A stretch of DNA of 64,000 nt, taken from NCBI RefSeq assembly GCF_009647655.1, contig NZ_WJFD01000001.1:1798001-1862000 (forward strand), in the 5' to 3' direction. Both the position numbers and the translations under genes were made by a program. Within the stretch, counting starts at the first letter, position 1; the number at the start of each line of letters is the position of its first letter. Under the pieces are notes generated by a model that did no database searches, was not told where the DNA came from, and saw nothing but the letters and a program-made list of their open reading frames with translations. Origin of the DNA: Chitinophaga sp. SYP-B3965 (GTDB taxonomy: Bacteria; Bacteroidota; Bacteroidia; Chitinophagales; Chitinophagaceae). This document shows positions 17,863 through 27,804 of the stretch, piece after piece.

Positions 17863-20800
17863 ATGAAAAAAAATGCACCGCCTGCGAGGGGTGTTACGAC
17901 GCCACGTCTGCTTAAATTCCTTCTATGTATGAAGCTTTCCGTGTTAATTATCATTCTTACAGCTACCCAGGTCAATGCAGCGAAAGTATTCAGCCAGACG
18001 ATCACCGCCAGTTTTGAACAGGTTGAACTGCGCACGATACTGAATGTGATCGAGAAAAAGGCCAAAGTCAGGTTTTTATATAATTACGACCTTACTCCGC
18101 TCACCAAAAAAATGGACTTCTCCGTAAAGAACGTACCGGTTGGGGATGCACTCAATAAACTATTGGAGCATTCCGGCCTGCGGCACTGGGATATGGGCAA
18201 TAACCTGATCGTTATTTCAGCGGGGAATAATAATGTTGAAGTGGCAAATCCTGCCCGGGTTGCAGTTACCGGCGTTATAACGGATGAAAAGAATGAGCCG
18301 CTCCCGGGGGTAAGCATCAATGTAAAAGGAACGTCTATTGGTACCGCTTCAGGTGTGGATGGGCGTTATACACTGAATGTACCTTCCGTGAATGATACTT
18401 TATTGTTCACCTATATCGGGTTTGCACCACAGCAGCAGGCACTGGCCGGCAGAACAACGCTCAATGTGACGCTGGTGGCAACTTCCAGCAACCTCCAGGA
18501 AATGGTGGTGGTAGGATATGGTACACAAAAGAAAGTAAATGTTACGGGCGCTATTGCTTCTGTGCCCATGCAGGAGATCCGCGATATGCCCGTGTCCAAC
18601 GTAGCCACTGCCCTGCAGGGTAAAATAGCCGGCGTGGTGGTGCAACAGAATTCAGGAAGCCCGGGCAGAACACCTGCTATCAAGGTAAGGGGTTTTGGCT
18701 CTTTGTCCGCAGGCACAAGCCCATTGATCGTAGTAGACGGTAACATCGTTTCACCGGCGGTATTTGGCTTGTTTGATGCAGAGGAAATTGACAAGATAGA
18801 TGTGCTGAAAGATGCTTCCTCCGCAGCGATCTATGGCTCCCGTGGTTCCAATGGGGTGATCCTCGTAACTACGAAAAAAGGCCGTGCGGGCAAAACACGT
18901 TTGAACCTGAATGTATATACCGGATTTCAGCAGGTGACAAAAAAACTGGATATACTGAATTCTCAGGAGTATGCGGAGTTTGCCAAAGATGCATCTAACA
19001 ATGCTTACCTGGATAATGTAACCGGTGCACAGATCTCGGATCCCAACAGTGTGCGGCCTTCCAATTTCCTGCGTTACCGCTATCCGCGCGGAGAGGTTTT
19101 TGACTGGCTGAATTTTGATGATCCCGCAAAAATAGCTGCACTTCCGGACTACAACTACCAGGACCTCATCTTCCGCACTGCCCCTATCCATAATTACCAG
19201 TTCTCTGCCTCCGGCGGTACGGACAATGTACAGTATACCGTGAGTGCGGGTTATCTCACACAGGATGGTATTATCAAAAAGTCCGCCATGGACCGTTATA
19301 CGCTGCGGGCTAATGTGGATATTAAAGCCACAGAGAAGTTCACTATCGGCGTTAACCTCAATCCATCTTACAGGATAACGGATGAAGTAAGGGCTGAAGG
19401 GCACTGGGCGGACAACCGCATTATTAATGCCGCGCTCAATACCATGCCGATGGCGCCTATTTACGCCGCGGACGGCAGTTATTCTTCGATGGCAGCGCTG
19501 GCAGCGCCGTACAACCTGCCGGGCATCACCAATCCTGTTGCGAATATTACTGAATACAACAGCAAGTTCCACGAAACGAACCTGCTGGCCAATGCATACG
19601 CGGAATACAAATTCCTCCCCAACCTGAAATACAGGGTTTCCGGTAATGTTAATCTTTACCAGAACAGGAGAAATGCCTATACCACTTCAAAGATGCCGCT
19701 TAACCAGCTATTGCCGCCCACTGCTGCAGTAGCCAGCGCGTTTTCAGACCAGGGGCTTAGCTGGCTGGTGAACCAGATACTGACCTATAATGTAACCTTC
19801 AATAAAAAGCATAACCTGGAAATACTGGCGGGCACGGAATCCAACAAACTGCAATACCAGTCTTCCGACGCAGCCGGTAATACCTTTGCCAACGATATTG
19901 TGCAAACGCTGAATGCAGCCGGGCAACCAGCTTCCGTGAGTTCTCAATTGAACGAAACGGCTACCGTTTCCTATTTTGCCAGGGTGGATTATAATTATAA
20001 ATCCAAATACCTGCTGAAAGTATCTGTTCGCCGCGACGGCTCTTCTATTTTCGGACCGGATAAAAAGTTTGGTACTTTCCCCGCTGCTTCTGTAGGATGG
20101 AGAGTAACAGAAGAACCCTTCATGAAAAACCTGCCGGTATTGTCTGAGATGAAACTGCGGGTTAGTTACGGCCTTTCTGGCAACAATGCGTATAGCAATC
20201 CTTATCCCTACGTGGGCGGTGTAGGCGCTACCAATTATAGCTTTAACAATAATGTGGTTACAGGCCTTGCCATCAGTTCACTCGGTAATCCTGGCCTGAG
20301 CTGGGAACTCAACCAGCAGCTGGACCTGGGTATCGACATCGGACTCTTGCAGAACAGGATCTCGCTCACGGTTGATTATTACGACCGTATCACGAAAGAC
20401 CTGTTGCTGTCCGTAAATGTGCCTACACTCACCGGGTTTAGTTCTGCCGTTAAGAATATCGGCAGGATGAGTAACAAGGGTTTCGAATTTGGTTTGAATA
20501 GTTACAACCTTACCGGCGCCTTTACCTGGAATACCAGCGCAAACCTTTCTTTCAACAAGAACAAAGTGCTGGAACTGGGCCCCACAGGTGATCGGATCCT
20601 GAGCGGCAGTGGTGTGGGCGAAACAAATGTTACGATGATAGGCGAACCCATCGGCAGTTATTTCGGGTATAAACAGATCGGCATTTTCAGAGATGCAGCA
20701 GACCTGCATACTAATCCACATGATAATACGACCAGGCCGGGAGATGTGAAATATGAAGATGTGAGCGGGGATGGCATCATTGATGCAAGGGACAGGACCC

Positions 20801-21321
20801 TCATTGGTAACAACCAGCCTGATTTCATTTACGGTATGACCAACACCTTCGCTTATAAGAATATTGATCTGAGCGTTTCCATACAGGGCACGCAGGGCGG
20901 GCAGATCCTCAACCTGAGCCGCCGCTTTTTTGATAACCTGGAAGGCGGAGGTAACAACCTGACCGTAGCGTTGGACCGCTGGCGTTCTCCGGAGAACCCC
21001 GGCAATGGTTTGGTACCAAGGGCGAATGCGCGTACAACAGGGAATAACAATGCAGTTTCTTCCCGCTGGGTAGAAGACGGTTCTTATCTGCGGATCCAGA
21101 ATGTAAGCCTGGGTTACAAGTTGCCCAAAGCGCTTATCAGCCGGCTTAAACTGCAACAGGTACGGATATACGCTTCTGCACAAAATCTTTACACCTGGAC
21201 AAACTATCTGAATTTCAATCCGGAAGTAAGTAATTATGAAGGACCGCTTACAGGCGGCGTTGATTACGGCAGCTATCCGCTGGCAAGAACAGTGACTTTT
21301 GGTATCAACGTTGGTTTCTAA
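17863..21321 (+). CDS. SusC/RagA TonB-dependent receptor with STN domain
   Basis: A 1152-residue outer-membrane transporter from ATG 17863; the frame is open to 17767, but that start lies in a stem-loop and gives a non-export-like extension. Order: signal peptide with an extended basic start (cut near VNAAKVFSQ), STN (about 45-115), carboxypeptidase-regulatory-like domain (about 132-215), TonB-box-like VVVGYGTQKK, plug (about 220-325, RGSNGVILVTTKKGRAGKT at its end), then a ~820-residue barrel. It imports large oligomers with SusD and signals through FecR. Its stop and the first possible susD start share the sequence TAATG. Confidence 0.95.
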   Translation: MKKNAPPARGVTTPRLLKFLLCMKLSVLIIILTATQVNAAKVFSQTITASFEQVELRTILNVIEKKAKVRFLYNYDLTPLTKKMDFSVKNVPVGDALNKLLEHSGLRHWDMGNNLIVISAGNNNVEVANPARVAVTGVITDEKNEPLPGVSINVKGTSIGTASGVDGRYTLNVPSVNDTLLFTYIGFAPQQQALAGRTTLNVTLVATSSNLQEMVVVGYGTQKKVNVTGAIASVPMQEIRDMPVSNVATALQGKIAGVVVQQNSGSPGRTPAIKVRGFGSLSAGTSPLIVVDGNIVSPAVFGLFDAEEIDKIDVLKDASSAAIYGSRGSNGVILVTTKKGRAGKTRLNLNVYTGFQQVTKKLDILNSQEYAEFAKDASNNAYLDNVTGAQISDPNSVRPSNFLRYRYPRGEVFDWLNFDDPAKIAALPDYNYQDLIFRTAPIHNYQFSASGGTDNVQYTVSAGYLTQDGIIKKSAMDRYTLRANVDIKATEKFTIGVNLNPSYRITDEVRAEGHWADNRIINAALNTMPMAPIYAADGSYSSMAALAAPYNLPGITNPVANITEYNSKFHETNLLANAYAEYKFLPNLKYRVSGNVNLYQNRRNAYTTSKMPLNQLLPPTAAVASAFSDQGLSWLVNQILTYNVTFNKKHNLEILAGTESNKLQYQSSDAAGNTFANDIVQTLNAAGQPASVSSQLNETATVSYFARVDYNYKSKYLLKVSVRRDGSSIFGPDKKFGTFPAASVGWRVTEEPFMKNLPVLSEMKLRVSYGLSGNNAYSNPYPYVGGVGATNYSFNNNVVTGLAISSLGNPGLSWELNQQLDLGIDIGLLQNRISLTVDYYDRITKDLLLSVNVPTLTGFSSAVKNIGRMSNKGFEFGLNSYNLTGAFTWNTSANLSFNKNKVLELGPTGDRILSGSGVGETNVTMIGEPIGSYFGYKQIGIFRDAADLHTNPHDNTTRPGDVKYEDVSGDGIIDARDRTLIGNNQPDFIYGMTNTFAYKNIDLSVSIQGTQGGQILNLSRRFFDNLEGGGNNLTVALDRWRSPENPGNGLVPRANARTTGNNNAVSSRWVEDGSYLRIQNVSLGYKLPKALISRLKLQQVRIYASAQNLYTWTNYLNFNPEVSNYEGPLTGGVDYGSYPLARTVTFGINVGF

Positions 21322-22799
21322 TGTTCCCATTAAACTACAAACTCATGAAATTTTCACATAACATTATACTAGTTGCCTTTTTGCTGTCATCCTGCGGCAA
21401 AGGTTTCGTAGACCTGAAGCCGATATCCAACATCACCACGGATAATTTCTACCAAACCGCGGAAGACTTTAAGAACGCGGTGAACGGTGCTTACAACGCA
21501 CTCAGAACGGGTGGCACTTATGGCGTGGACAGTTATATTTTCGGAGAGATCAGGTCTGACAACTCCATGGCGGTAGCTTCCGGTTCCGTAACGGACCAGG
21601 ACGAATTTGACCGCTTTTATATACGCACCACTAATCCCTTCATCAATAACCGCTGGAGTAACAGCTATACATCCATTGCACGGTGCAATGCCATTCTCGG
21701 GCGTATAGACCCTATTACAATGGACGCTGCGCTAAAGGCCCGCTACATTGCTGAAGCCAAGTTCCTCCGCGCGCTCTTTTACTTTAACCTGGTCAACACA
21801 TTCGGGGATGTGCCACTGGTATTAAAAGAGATCACTAACTCGGATGAAGGGTATGATTATGGCAGAAATCCGAAGGAAGAAGTATATGCACAAATAGAAA
21901 AAGACCTTACAGAAGCTGCAGCAGCGTTGCCTCCTTCCTATACCGGTGCAGATATTGGCCGGGCTACAAAAGGCGCTGCCCAGGCCATTCTTGGCCGTGT
22001 ATTGCTCACACAAAAGAAATATGCACCGGCTGCCATACAACTGAAAGCAGTGATTGACGGGAATCTGTATGGGCTGGTATTAACTTCGTATGCGGATTTC
22101 TTCAAAGTGACCAACAAAAACAACAAAGAAGCCATCTTTGATGTGCAATACAGGTCTGGCGGTATAGGACAGGGAAATTCCTGGCCCAATTCATTTGCCC
22201 CGCAGAATTCAGGGAATGCTGTGATCCAGTTTGGCGGTGGCGGCAATAATGTGCCGGTTGACGACCTGGTAAATGACTACGAAGCAGGCGATCAGCGGAA
22301 GACGGCCACCATTGCCACTTCCTATGTGAATCCCGGTGGCACCACCATTCCGGGCAACTTCGTTAAAAAATACTTTGATGTTCCGGGCGTTGCCAATGAT
22401 AATGGCAATAATATCCCCATCATCCGTTATGCAGATGTGATACTGATGTATGCGGAATGTTTGAATGAAGCAGGATTCGTTGCCAACGGAGATGCCTTCA
22501 CTTATCTGAACGATGTGCGCAGGCGTGCCGGGCTTGGTAACCTCACTGCTGTGGAGGTGCCCAATCAGGCAGCATTCCGGTTAACGATGGAACATGAAAG
22601 AAGAGTGGAGTTTGCTTTTGAAAATCTGCGCTGGTATGATCTGGTAAGAACGGATCGCGCCATCACCGTGATCAATGGAAAAGCCGGCACGATCAAACCC
22701 GTAAATCCTGTTACACCGCAGAACCTGGTATTCCCTATCCCGCAAAGCCAGATAGATATTAATAAAACAAAGATCACCCAGAACGAAGGTTCTAACTAA
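21321..22799 (+). CDS. SusD/RagB-like outer-membrane nutrient-binding lipoprotein
   Basis: A 492-residue surface lipoprotein with lipobox LLSSC (Cys25; Cys17 if ATG 21345, MKFSHN, is the start). N-terminal SusD-like region (about 27-210, including AKFLRALFYFNLVNTFGDVP) and C-terminal RagB/SusD region (about 300-492, with RYADVILMYAECLNEAG and the end motif ...ITQNEGSN). It is the ligand-binding lid of the SusC transporter; the genes overlap or nearly touch. A strong stem-loop follows and separates it from the hydrolase gene. Confidence 0.95.
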   Translation: MFPLNYKLMKFSHNIILVAFLLSSCGKGFVDLKPISNITTDNFYQTAEDFKNAVNGAYNALRTGGTYGVDSYIFGEIRSDNSMAVASGSVTDQDEFDRFYIRTTNPFINNRWSNSYTSIARCNAILGRIDPITMDAALKARYIAEAKFLRALFYFNLVNTFGDVPLVLKEITNSDEGYDYGRNPKEEVYAQIEKDLTEAAAALPPSYTGADIGRATKGAAQAILGRVLLTQKKYAPAAIQLKAVIDGNLYGLVLTSYADFFKVTNKNNKEAIFDVQYRSGGIGQGNSWPNSFAPQNSGNAVIQFGGGGNNVPVDDLVNDYEAGDQRKTATIATSYVNPGGTTIPGNFVKKYFDVPGVANDNGNNIPIIRYADVILMYAECLNEAGFVANGDAFTYLNDVRRRAGLGNLTAVEVPNQAAFRLTMEHERRVEFAFENLRWYDLVRTDRAITVINGKAGTIKPVNPVTPQNLVFPIPQSQIDINKTKITQNEGSN

Positions 22800-22806
22800 A
22801 AAAAGG

Positions 22807-22833
22807 AATGCCTGCCGTATATTGGCAGGCATT
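22807..22833 (+). terminator. stem-loop between susD and GH63-like gene
   Basis: AATGCCTGCC (22807-22816) pairs perfectly with GGCAGGCATT (22824-22833) around a 7-base loop, starting 7 bases after the susD stop. The following bases are CTCTCTC, not a T run, so on the sense strand it is more likely an mRNA-processing or 3'-stabilising element that lowers hydrolase expression relative to susCD than a full terminator. Confidence 0.55.
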
Positions 22834-22852
22834 CTCTCTCAATACATCTGCC

Positions 22853-25549
22853 ATGAAAAAAATAGCAGGGCTTACTTTCTGCCTGGTATTCTTATTTACT
22901 ACCTACAGCGTTGCGCAAAACTTTGATACGACAAAACTGAATGGCAATCACGACCTGCGTTTGCCGGCCTGGGGTCCCTATTCCAAACATTATGCAGGCA
23001 TTTCCCATATCCCGGATATTACAACCGGCAAACGGTTCGATTTCTCTGTGCTGCCTGGTTATTACCGCAATAAGTTACTGGTGCCCAACGTACGGTTTGA
23101 ATCTTCCTATTTTCCCTGGAATGTGAAAAATGACCTTAGCGCTATTACCTACCGGTATGAACTGGAATGGAAGGACCAGGTGTATACAGATATTACGTAT
23201 ACATTGATCGATACATCTTCTGTATTGGTATCCATGCATTGTGTGAACAATACTGCGCTTCCGCAGAACCTTTCGCTCAACCTGGTGGCATCTGTGGAAT
23301 ACCCGGAGAACTATGGTATGCGGACATTGAAATATGGCGAAGGCACACAATGGTATAATGCCGCGGACTATCGTTCTCTTTCACATGCCGTAAAGAAGCC
23401 TGCTACCGATCTTGTGTATGACGGATGGAAACGTGGAGAAGTGCGGGATGCACGGCTCATCAATGGCCGTGGTGTTCAGGGAGGCGATAAAATCGAGTAT
23501 GATGTAACCATACCATCAGGTAGCAAAAAAGCCCGGCTTCTTTTTATTTATTCGCTGAAGAACGGAAAGGAATCTGCTGTACAATTATCAGGACTGATCA
23601 ATCAGAAAGTTATATTTAAGCCCAGTGATACGCTTGCTGTACTGGACATCCCGTTTGAAGTAACCGGTGGACATTTGCCCCTTACTTTGCTTGGCGGTGG
23701 TAATATACTGCTGAATGGTTTTGTTATCACTACCGTACAATCAGGAGAACCTTTTACGATCGTTCCCACACCCATGCTTAAAACGCCTGAAACGGAAGAG
23801 GACCTTAAAGCACGCACCCTGCTGCTGAAATACCCCGATGTGCCATTGTATTATGGGATCACATGGGATAAGGAACCTTTTAAGGTCCGTAGTATTAAAA
23901 ATGATGAACTGGATATTTTTCTCCGGAATGAAACGCATAACCATGTAGCCAAAGTGCTGAATGGAAATATGAAAGGTGATTATGCCAATGTTTTTATCAG
24001 GCCTGTAGAACTGAAGCCTTTTTCCTCGCAAACGTGTACTGCATTGCTTAGTGTTGGTACGCATGATGGTGCACTCGCCGCATTGAAAAATAAGGTGCCG
24101 CTAAAAGATACCATACCGGAAGAAAAAGGCATACTCGCAGCGGGGAAAAAATATCTTTTCAGCCATAAGATGCTGAAAAGTACTTTACTTTCCAATGTAG
24201 TATATCCTGTTTATACGCAAGATCAATACATCCGGCATTTTACGCCCGGCAAGTGGTGGAACAGTTTGTATACCTGGGACCTTGGCTTTGTTGCGCTGGG
24301 CCTTTCATCCGTTAATCCGGCGCTTGCAGTGGATTGTATCAATGCTTATGTAACACCACCGGGAAGCCAGTCTGCCTTCGTTCATCATGGATCGCCGCTG
24401 CCTGTTCAGGTGTATGCGTTCCTTGAACTGTGGAATAAAACGCAATCCAGGGAATTGCTCAGTTATTTTTATCCCAGGCTTAAACAATACTATGAATTCC
24501 TGGCTGGGCGTTACGGGAGTTCTTCTACCAATGTGTTGCCTTCCGATCTGCTGAAAACCTGGGACTATTTTTACAATTCCGGCGGCTGGGATGATTATCC
24601 GCCGCAGGTAGGTGTACATAACCAGCATCTGGAAAAACGGGTAACGCCGGTAGTTACCACGGCACACGTGATCCGTGTAGCCAAAATACTGAGAATGGCG
24701 GCTGTAGCACTCGATAAACGCTCAGACCTCAAAGCATATGATGATGATATTAAAAGGTTTACTACCGCCCTGCAAAACCATTCCTGGGATGCAAAGAGCG
24801 GATACTATTCCTATGTGATGCACGACAGCGCCGGCCGTGCTACCGGCTTTTATAAAGACCCTGCATCAGGTGCTAATTTCAATATGGGCCTGGATGGGGC
24901 CTATCCTATTATATCCGGGATCTGTACACCCGGCCAGCAGGAAATTTTAACAGATAAGATATTTTCTCCCAAACATATGTGGAGCCCTTCCGGCATTACC
25001 GTGGTGGATCAATCCGCTCCTTACTATCGTACAGATGGATACTGGAACGGAGCGGTATGGATGCCGCATCAGTGGTTTGTCTGGAAAAGTTTGCTGGACA
25101 TAGATAGAAGTGACCTTGCTTATCAGGTGGCATCGAAGGGCCTGGATGTATATAAAAGAGAAACGGATGCTTCTTATTACACCTTTGAGCACTTCCTGGC
25201 GGCGTCCGGCAGAGGGGCTGGCTGGCATCAGTTCTCCGGTTTATCTACACCGGTGCTGCTGTGGTTTGATGCCTATTACAAAACAGGTACGATAACACCG
25301 GGGTTTGAGATCTGGATCAACGGGCAGTCGTTTAACAATGATCATTCATCGTATAAAGCGGATCTTTCTTTTGATGAAGCTACCGCTCCGCATAAACGTG
25401 CGTTATTGGCAGGCATGAATCCGGCGTTTGACTATCAGGCACAGTTTTCCGGTAAACCGATTGTTATTAAACGTTTAGGGAAGGGCGTACTACAGCTTAC
25501 GCTACCCGCTACAAATGAGGCGGGGACGCTGGTTATTCATCGTAAATAG
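22853..25549 (+). CDS. GH63-like (alpha/alpha)6-barrel glycoside hydrolase
   Basis: An 898-residue exported enzyme from ATG 22853 (MKKIAGLTFCLVFLFTTYSV, signal cut near VAQ); the frame opens at 22808 inside the stem-loop. The N-terminal half is beta-rich and the C-terminal half (about 440-860) has the clan GH-G signature motifs: N-S-G-G-W-D-D-Y-P-P-Q around Asp580-Asp581, comparable to SGxDDYPR of GH63 glucosidase I, then YWNGAVWMPHQWFVW and E-H-F near the end of the barrel, where the base is expected. Most GH63-type enzymes cleave alpha-glucosidic or related alpha links. It is the only hydrolase of this SusCD locus, so the substrate may be an alpha-glycan; this is inference. Confidence 0.85.
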   Translation: MKKIAGLTFCLVFLFTTYSVAQNFDTTKLNGNHDLRLPAWGPYSKHYAGISHIPDITTGKRFDFSVLPGYYRNKLLVPNVRFESSYFPWNVKNDLSAITYRYELEWKDQVYTDITYTLIDTSSVLVSMHCVNNTALPQNLSLNLVASVEYPENYGMRTLKYGEGTQWYNAADYRSLSHAVKKPATDLVYDGWKRGEVRDARLINGRGVQGGDKIEYDVTIPSGSKKARLLFIYSLKNGKESAVQLSGLINQKVIFKPSDTLAVLDIPFEVTGGHLPLTLLGGGNILLNGFVITTVQSGEPFTIVPTPMLKTPETEEDLKARTLLLKYPDVPLYYGITWDKEPFKVRSIKNDELDIFLRNETHNHVAKVLNGNMKGDYANVFIRPVELKPFSSQTCTALLSVGTHDGALAALKNKVPLKDTIPEEKGILAAGKKYLFSHKMLKSTLLSNVVYPVYTQDQYIRHFTPGKWWNSLYTWDLGFVALGLSSVNPALAVDCINAYVTPPGSQSAFVHHGSPLPVQVYAFLELWNKTQSRELLSYFYPRLKQYYEFLAGRYGSSSTNVLPSDLLKTWDYFYNSGGWDDYPPQVGVHNQHLEKRVTPVVTTAHVIRVAKILRMAAVALDKRSDLKAYDDDIKRFTTALQNHSWDAKSGYYSYVMHDSAGRATGFYKDPASGANFNMGLDGAYPIISGICTPGQQEILTDKIFSPKHMWSPSGITVVDQSAPYYRTDGYWNGAVWMPHQWFVWKSLLDIDRSDLAYQVASKGLDVYKRETDASYYTFEHFLAASGRGAGWHQFSGLSTPVLLWFDAYYKTGTITPGFEIWINGQSFNNDHSSYKADLSFDEATAPHKRALLAGMNPAFDYQAQFSGKPIVIKRLGKGVLQLTLPATNEAGTLVIHRK

Positions 25550-25879
25550 TTGCTGGGATTGTATCTGGGGTATGTTACTTGCGAAAGATGCTTGATTGAC
25601 GAAGGATTACCTAGAGAAAGACGAAGGGAAGGTGGACTTGATGTGGAGAGAATGTGTACCGGAGGTGAAGATGTGGTGAAGGGTATATTTAGTTGTTTGC
25701 ACGGAGGATGATTGCACTTTTGAGTGCTTTTTGAAGCGTTGAAGTGGTGTTTTTTACAGCAAGATGTTTCATATGCACTTTCGTTTTACAAATTTACGGG
25801 CATTTTTTGGGTGATGAATATAATTTCCCTGGCGGAAGAAAAACTTCACATCAATTCCTGTCACCCGCCTCGCCTTGTT
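25550..25879. other. intergenic region, nothing recognised
   Basis: 330 bases between the convergent ends of the GH63-like gene and the unknown minus-strand gene. The short frames here (for example 25724-25987, +) show no signal peptide or domain and partly mirror the coding region of the minus-strand gene. No strong hairpin with T run was found. Confidence 0.45.
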
Positions 25880-26701
25880 TCATTCCCGTTGCGGAGTGGC
25901 GAAGGTGTTATTTCCGTGCAGCCGGAAGAGCGGTTTACTTGTTGCATGGCTGTGGTGTACAAGGTTTGCTTCTTCTATCACCAGTGATGGTATCACATCA
26001 ATGATATCTGCTGCGAAGTATTTTCGGTTGCCCGATGCACACAGCTGTCCGCCATATTCCCTGAATGCAGTCACCTGTAATACTACGATGGTTTCATCAT
26101 CGCCTGCAGTGAAAGGCAGGATCAATTCGTTTGCCACTGCCGGTTTCCTGAGATCGATCAATACTTTGTCAGATACTGCATCCTGGTATTCACCATCAGT
26201 GAAGTTCACACCCACAGCAATCGCTTTGATCTGTATGTGCGTGGTGTTCTTTGCATGAAGGATATCACTGGCTGTCAGGGCAGGCAGGGCAATGCGGAGG
26301 TTTCCTTTGCCATCCTGTTTTACCTTAGGCCGGAAATTTAACAACCGGCCCAGGTCTGTGTGGCTGTTGAACTGAAAGCCTGTTAATCCCGCTATTGCTT
26401 CCCGCTTAAAAGTTCTCTCGCCGGGCTCATTGCTGCCGGCATAGAGTACCTGCTTCGTTCTTACATTCAGGCGGTTGGTCAGCTTATTATCCGTGCGGAT
26501 ATCCAGCCCCTGTTTTACGCCCCGGCGGATGATCTTTCCGGCTTTACTGGCAGTGCCAAAATCGATAGCGGCGCGTTTGGTGGCCTCACTTCTTCGTACC
26601 TTTTTTGCTTTTTTGCGGATGCGGAGTTTTCCATCCACCCTGTAACCGACCTCATCACCGAGGCTGCCGTTTACTTTTATTACTCCTTCCTGAAATCCCA
26701 T
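25880..26701 (-). CDS. conserved-type hypothetical protein
   Basis: A 273-residue protein starting MGFQEGVIKVNGSLGDEVGY. The frame is open to 26830, but that extension runs through the terminator of the upstream gene, so ATG 26701 is chosen. The N-terminal 60 residues are very basic (KLRIRKKAKKVRRSEATKRA); the middle contains a beta-rich stretch (about 130-235). No signal peptide or membrane segment. The start and layout recall DUF6266-like proteins of Bacteroidota, which also open with a short glycine-containing strand and a basic segment, but I cannot confirm homology. Function unknown. Confidence 0.7.
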   Translation of the reverse strand: MGFQEGVIKVNGSLGDEVGYRVDGKLRIRKKAKKVRRSEATKRAAIDFGTASKAGKIIRRGVKQGLDIRTDNKLTNRLNVRTKQVLYAGSNEPGERTFKREAIAGLTGFQFNSHTDLGRLLNFRPKVKQDGKGNLRIALPALTASDILHAKNTTHIQIKAIAVGVNFTDGEYQDAVSDKVLIDLRKPAVANELILPFTAGDDETIVVLQVTAFREYGGQLCASGNRKYFAADIIDVIPSLVIEEANLVHHSHATSKPLFRLHGNNTFATPQRE

Positions 26702-26790
26702 AAAGATTGTTTTTTGGTGAACCTTCAATTTACGAAATATCAGCTCCCGCCGGGTTGTCAAATGACAAGAAATGACGAACTGCGTTAAAT

Positions 26791-26824
26791 AAAAAAGCCA
26801 CCCTGCAAACGCAAGGTGGCTTTT
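26791..26824 (-). terminator. rho-independent terminator of the sugar isomerase gene
   Basis: AAAAGCCACC (26793-26802) pairs with GGTGGCTTTT (26815-26824); further inner pairs TGC/GCA close the loop. On the minus strand the stem is followed by a run of six T. It lies 18 bases past the isomerase stop and separates it from the unknown gene at 26701. Confidence 0.85.
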
Positions 26825-26841
26825 CTTCAATATTGTAAAAC

Positions 26842-27696
26842 TTATAACTTCTCGATCAACGCACGGATGTTCTTTGCACTTTCTGTAAGGTCCGGCACAC
26901 TGTTCGTCCAGTTATACTCATACTCCGCAGAGAAAAGCCCCTGGAACTTTTGTTTTTTCAGTTCTTTCAGCACGCCTTCCATGTTGGAAACGCCGGTAGT
27001 CCAGATCACATCATGGGCTTTAGGCGATTTCTCATTCAGGTCTTTAAAGTGCAGGCTGATCACATGGCCGTTCAGTTTCTGGATGCATTCTACCGGATCC
27101 AGGCCTGAGCGTACCCAGTGACCAATATCCGCGCAGGCGCCCATGTATTTGCTGCGGCCTTTGATAGCTGCCAGCACACTGTCCGGATGCCAGTAATGGC
27201 TCGGTTTCGGGTGATCGTGGATTGCCAGCTTGATCTTGTACTCGTCGCAGAGGTTGGATACGATGTCCAGGTCTTTCCGGGCAGGTTCTGACGTAATGCT
27301 TTTAATGCCCATTGCTTTGGCAAATTCGAAGATCTGTTTCCATTCTTCCGGGTTATTGCCGTTTACTACGCCAAACGCCAGCAGGGTTTTCTTCTTGCTT
27401 TTCAGAAGGTTCAGTACTTCGGCCCTTTTGGCAGCGTCCATTTTGTAATCCATACTGCCCTCAATTCCACCGCCGATCTTTTGGCCCGGGTAACATTCCA
27501 CATATTGCAATCCGCAGGAATCCATTTTATCCAGGGCTTCCGCCAGGGTAAAAAGTCTGAATGAATAGGCCTGGGCGCCAAATTTCCAACCCAGTTTTGC
27601 TTCCTTTTGTTGGGCAGCCGCGGGCATGGCGTACATAACGGCCATCATACCCAGTGCCAACAAGCCTTTTCTCAATGAAATCATAGACGTGTTCAA
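26842..27696 (-). CDS. exported sugar phosphate isomerase/epimerase-like TIM barrel
   Basis: A 284-residue xylose-isomerase-like (AP endonuclease 2 superfamily) TIM-barrel protein with a signal peptide (ending MPAAAQQ, about residue 30; ATG 27684 is an alternative start). Metal-site type motifs are spread along the barrel: YVECYPG, SEPA, HDHPKPSHYW, CADIGHW, LHFKDLN and AEYEYNW. Such periplasmic members often occur with Gfo/Idh/MocA oxidoreductases and DUF1080 proteins, both of which are encoded 3-5 kb away, and are thought to act on oxidised sugars. The exact substrate is unknown. Confidence 0.87.
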   Translation of the reverse strand: MNTSMISLRKGLLALGMMAVMYAMPAAAQQKEAKLGWKFGAQAYSFRLFTLAEALDKMDSCGLQYVECYPGQKIGGGIEGSMDYKMDAAKRAEVLNLLKSKKKTLLAFGVVNGNNPEEWKQIFEFAKAMGIKSITSEPARKDLDIVSNLCDEYKIKLAIHDHPKPSHYWHPDSVLAAIKGRSKYMGACADIGHWVRSGLDPVECIQKLNGHVISLHFKDLNEKSPKAHDVIWTTGVSNMEGVLKELKKQKFQGLFSAEYEYNWTNSVPDLTESAKNIRALIEKL

Positions 27697-27804
27697 TTTA
27701 TCCGTAATGAAAGATGATGGAAAAATAAGCGCCTTTTCTCAGTAATGCAAGGATAACACCAGAAAAGGTGTGGTAACTCATTTTATCGTAATTTTAGTCT
27801 TGAT

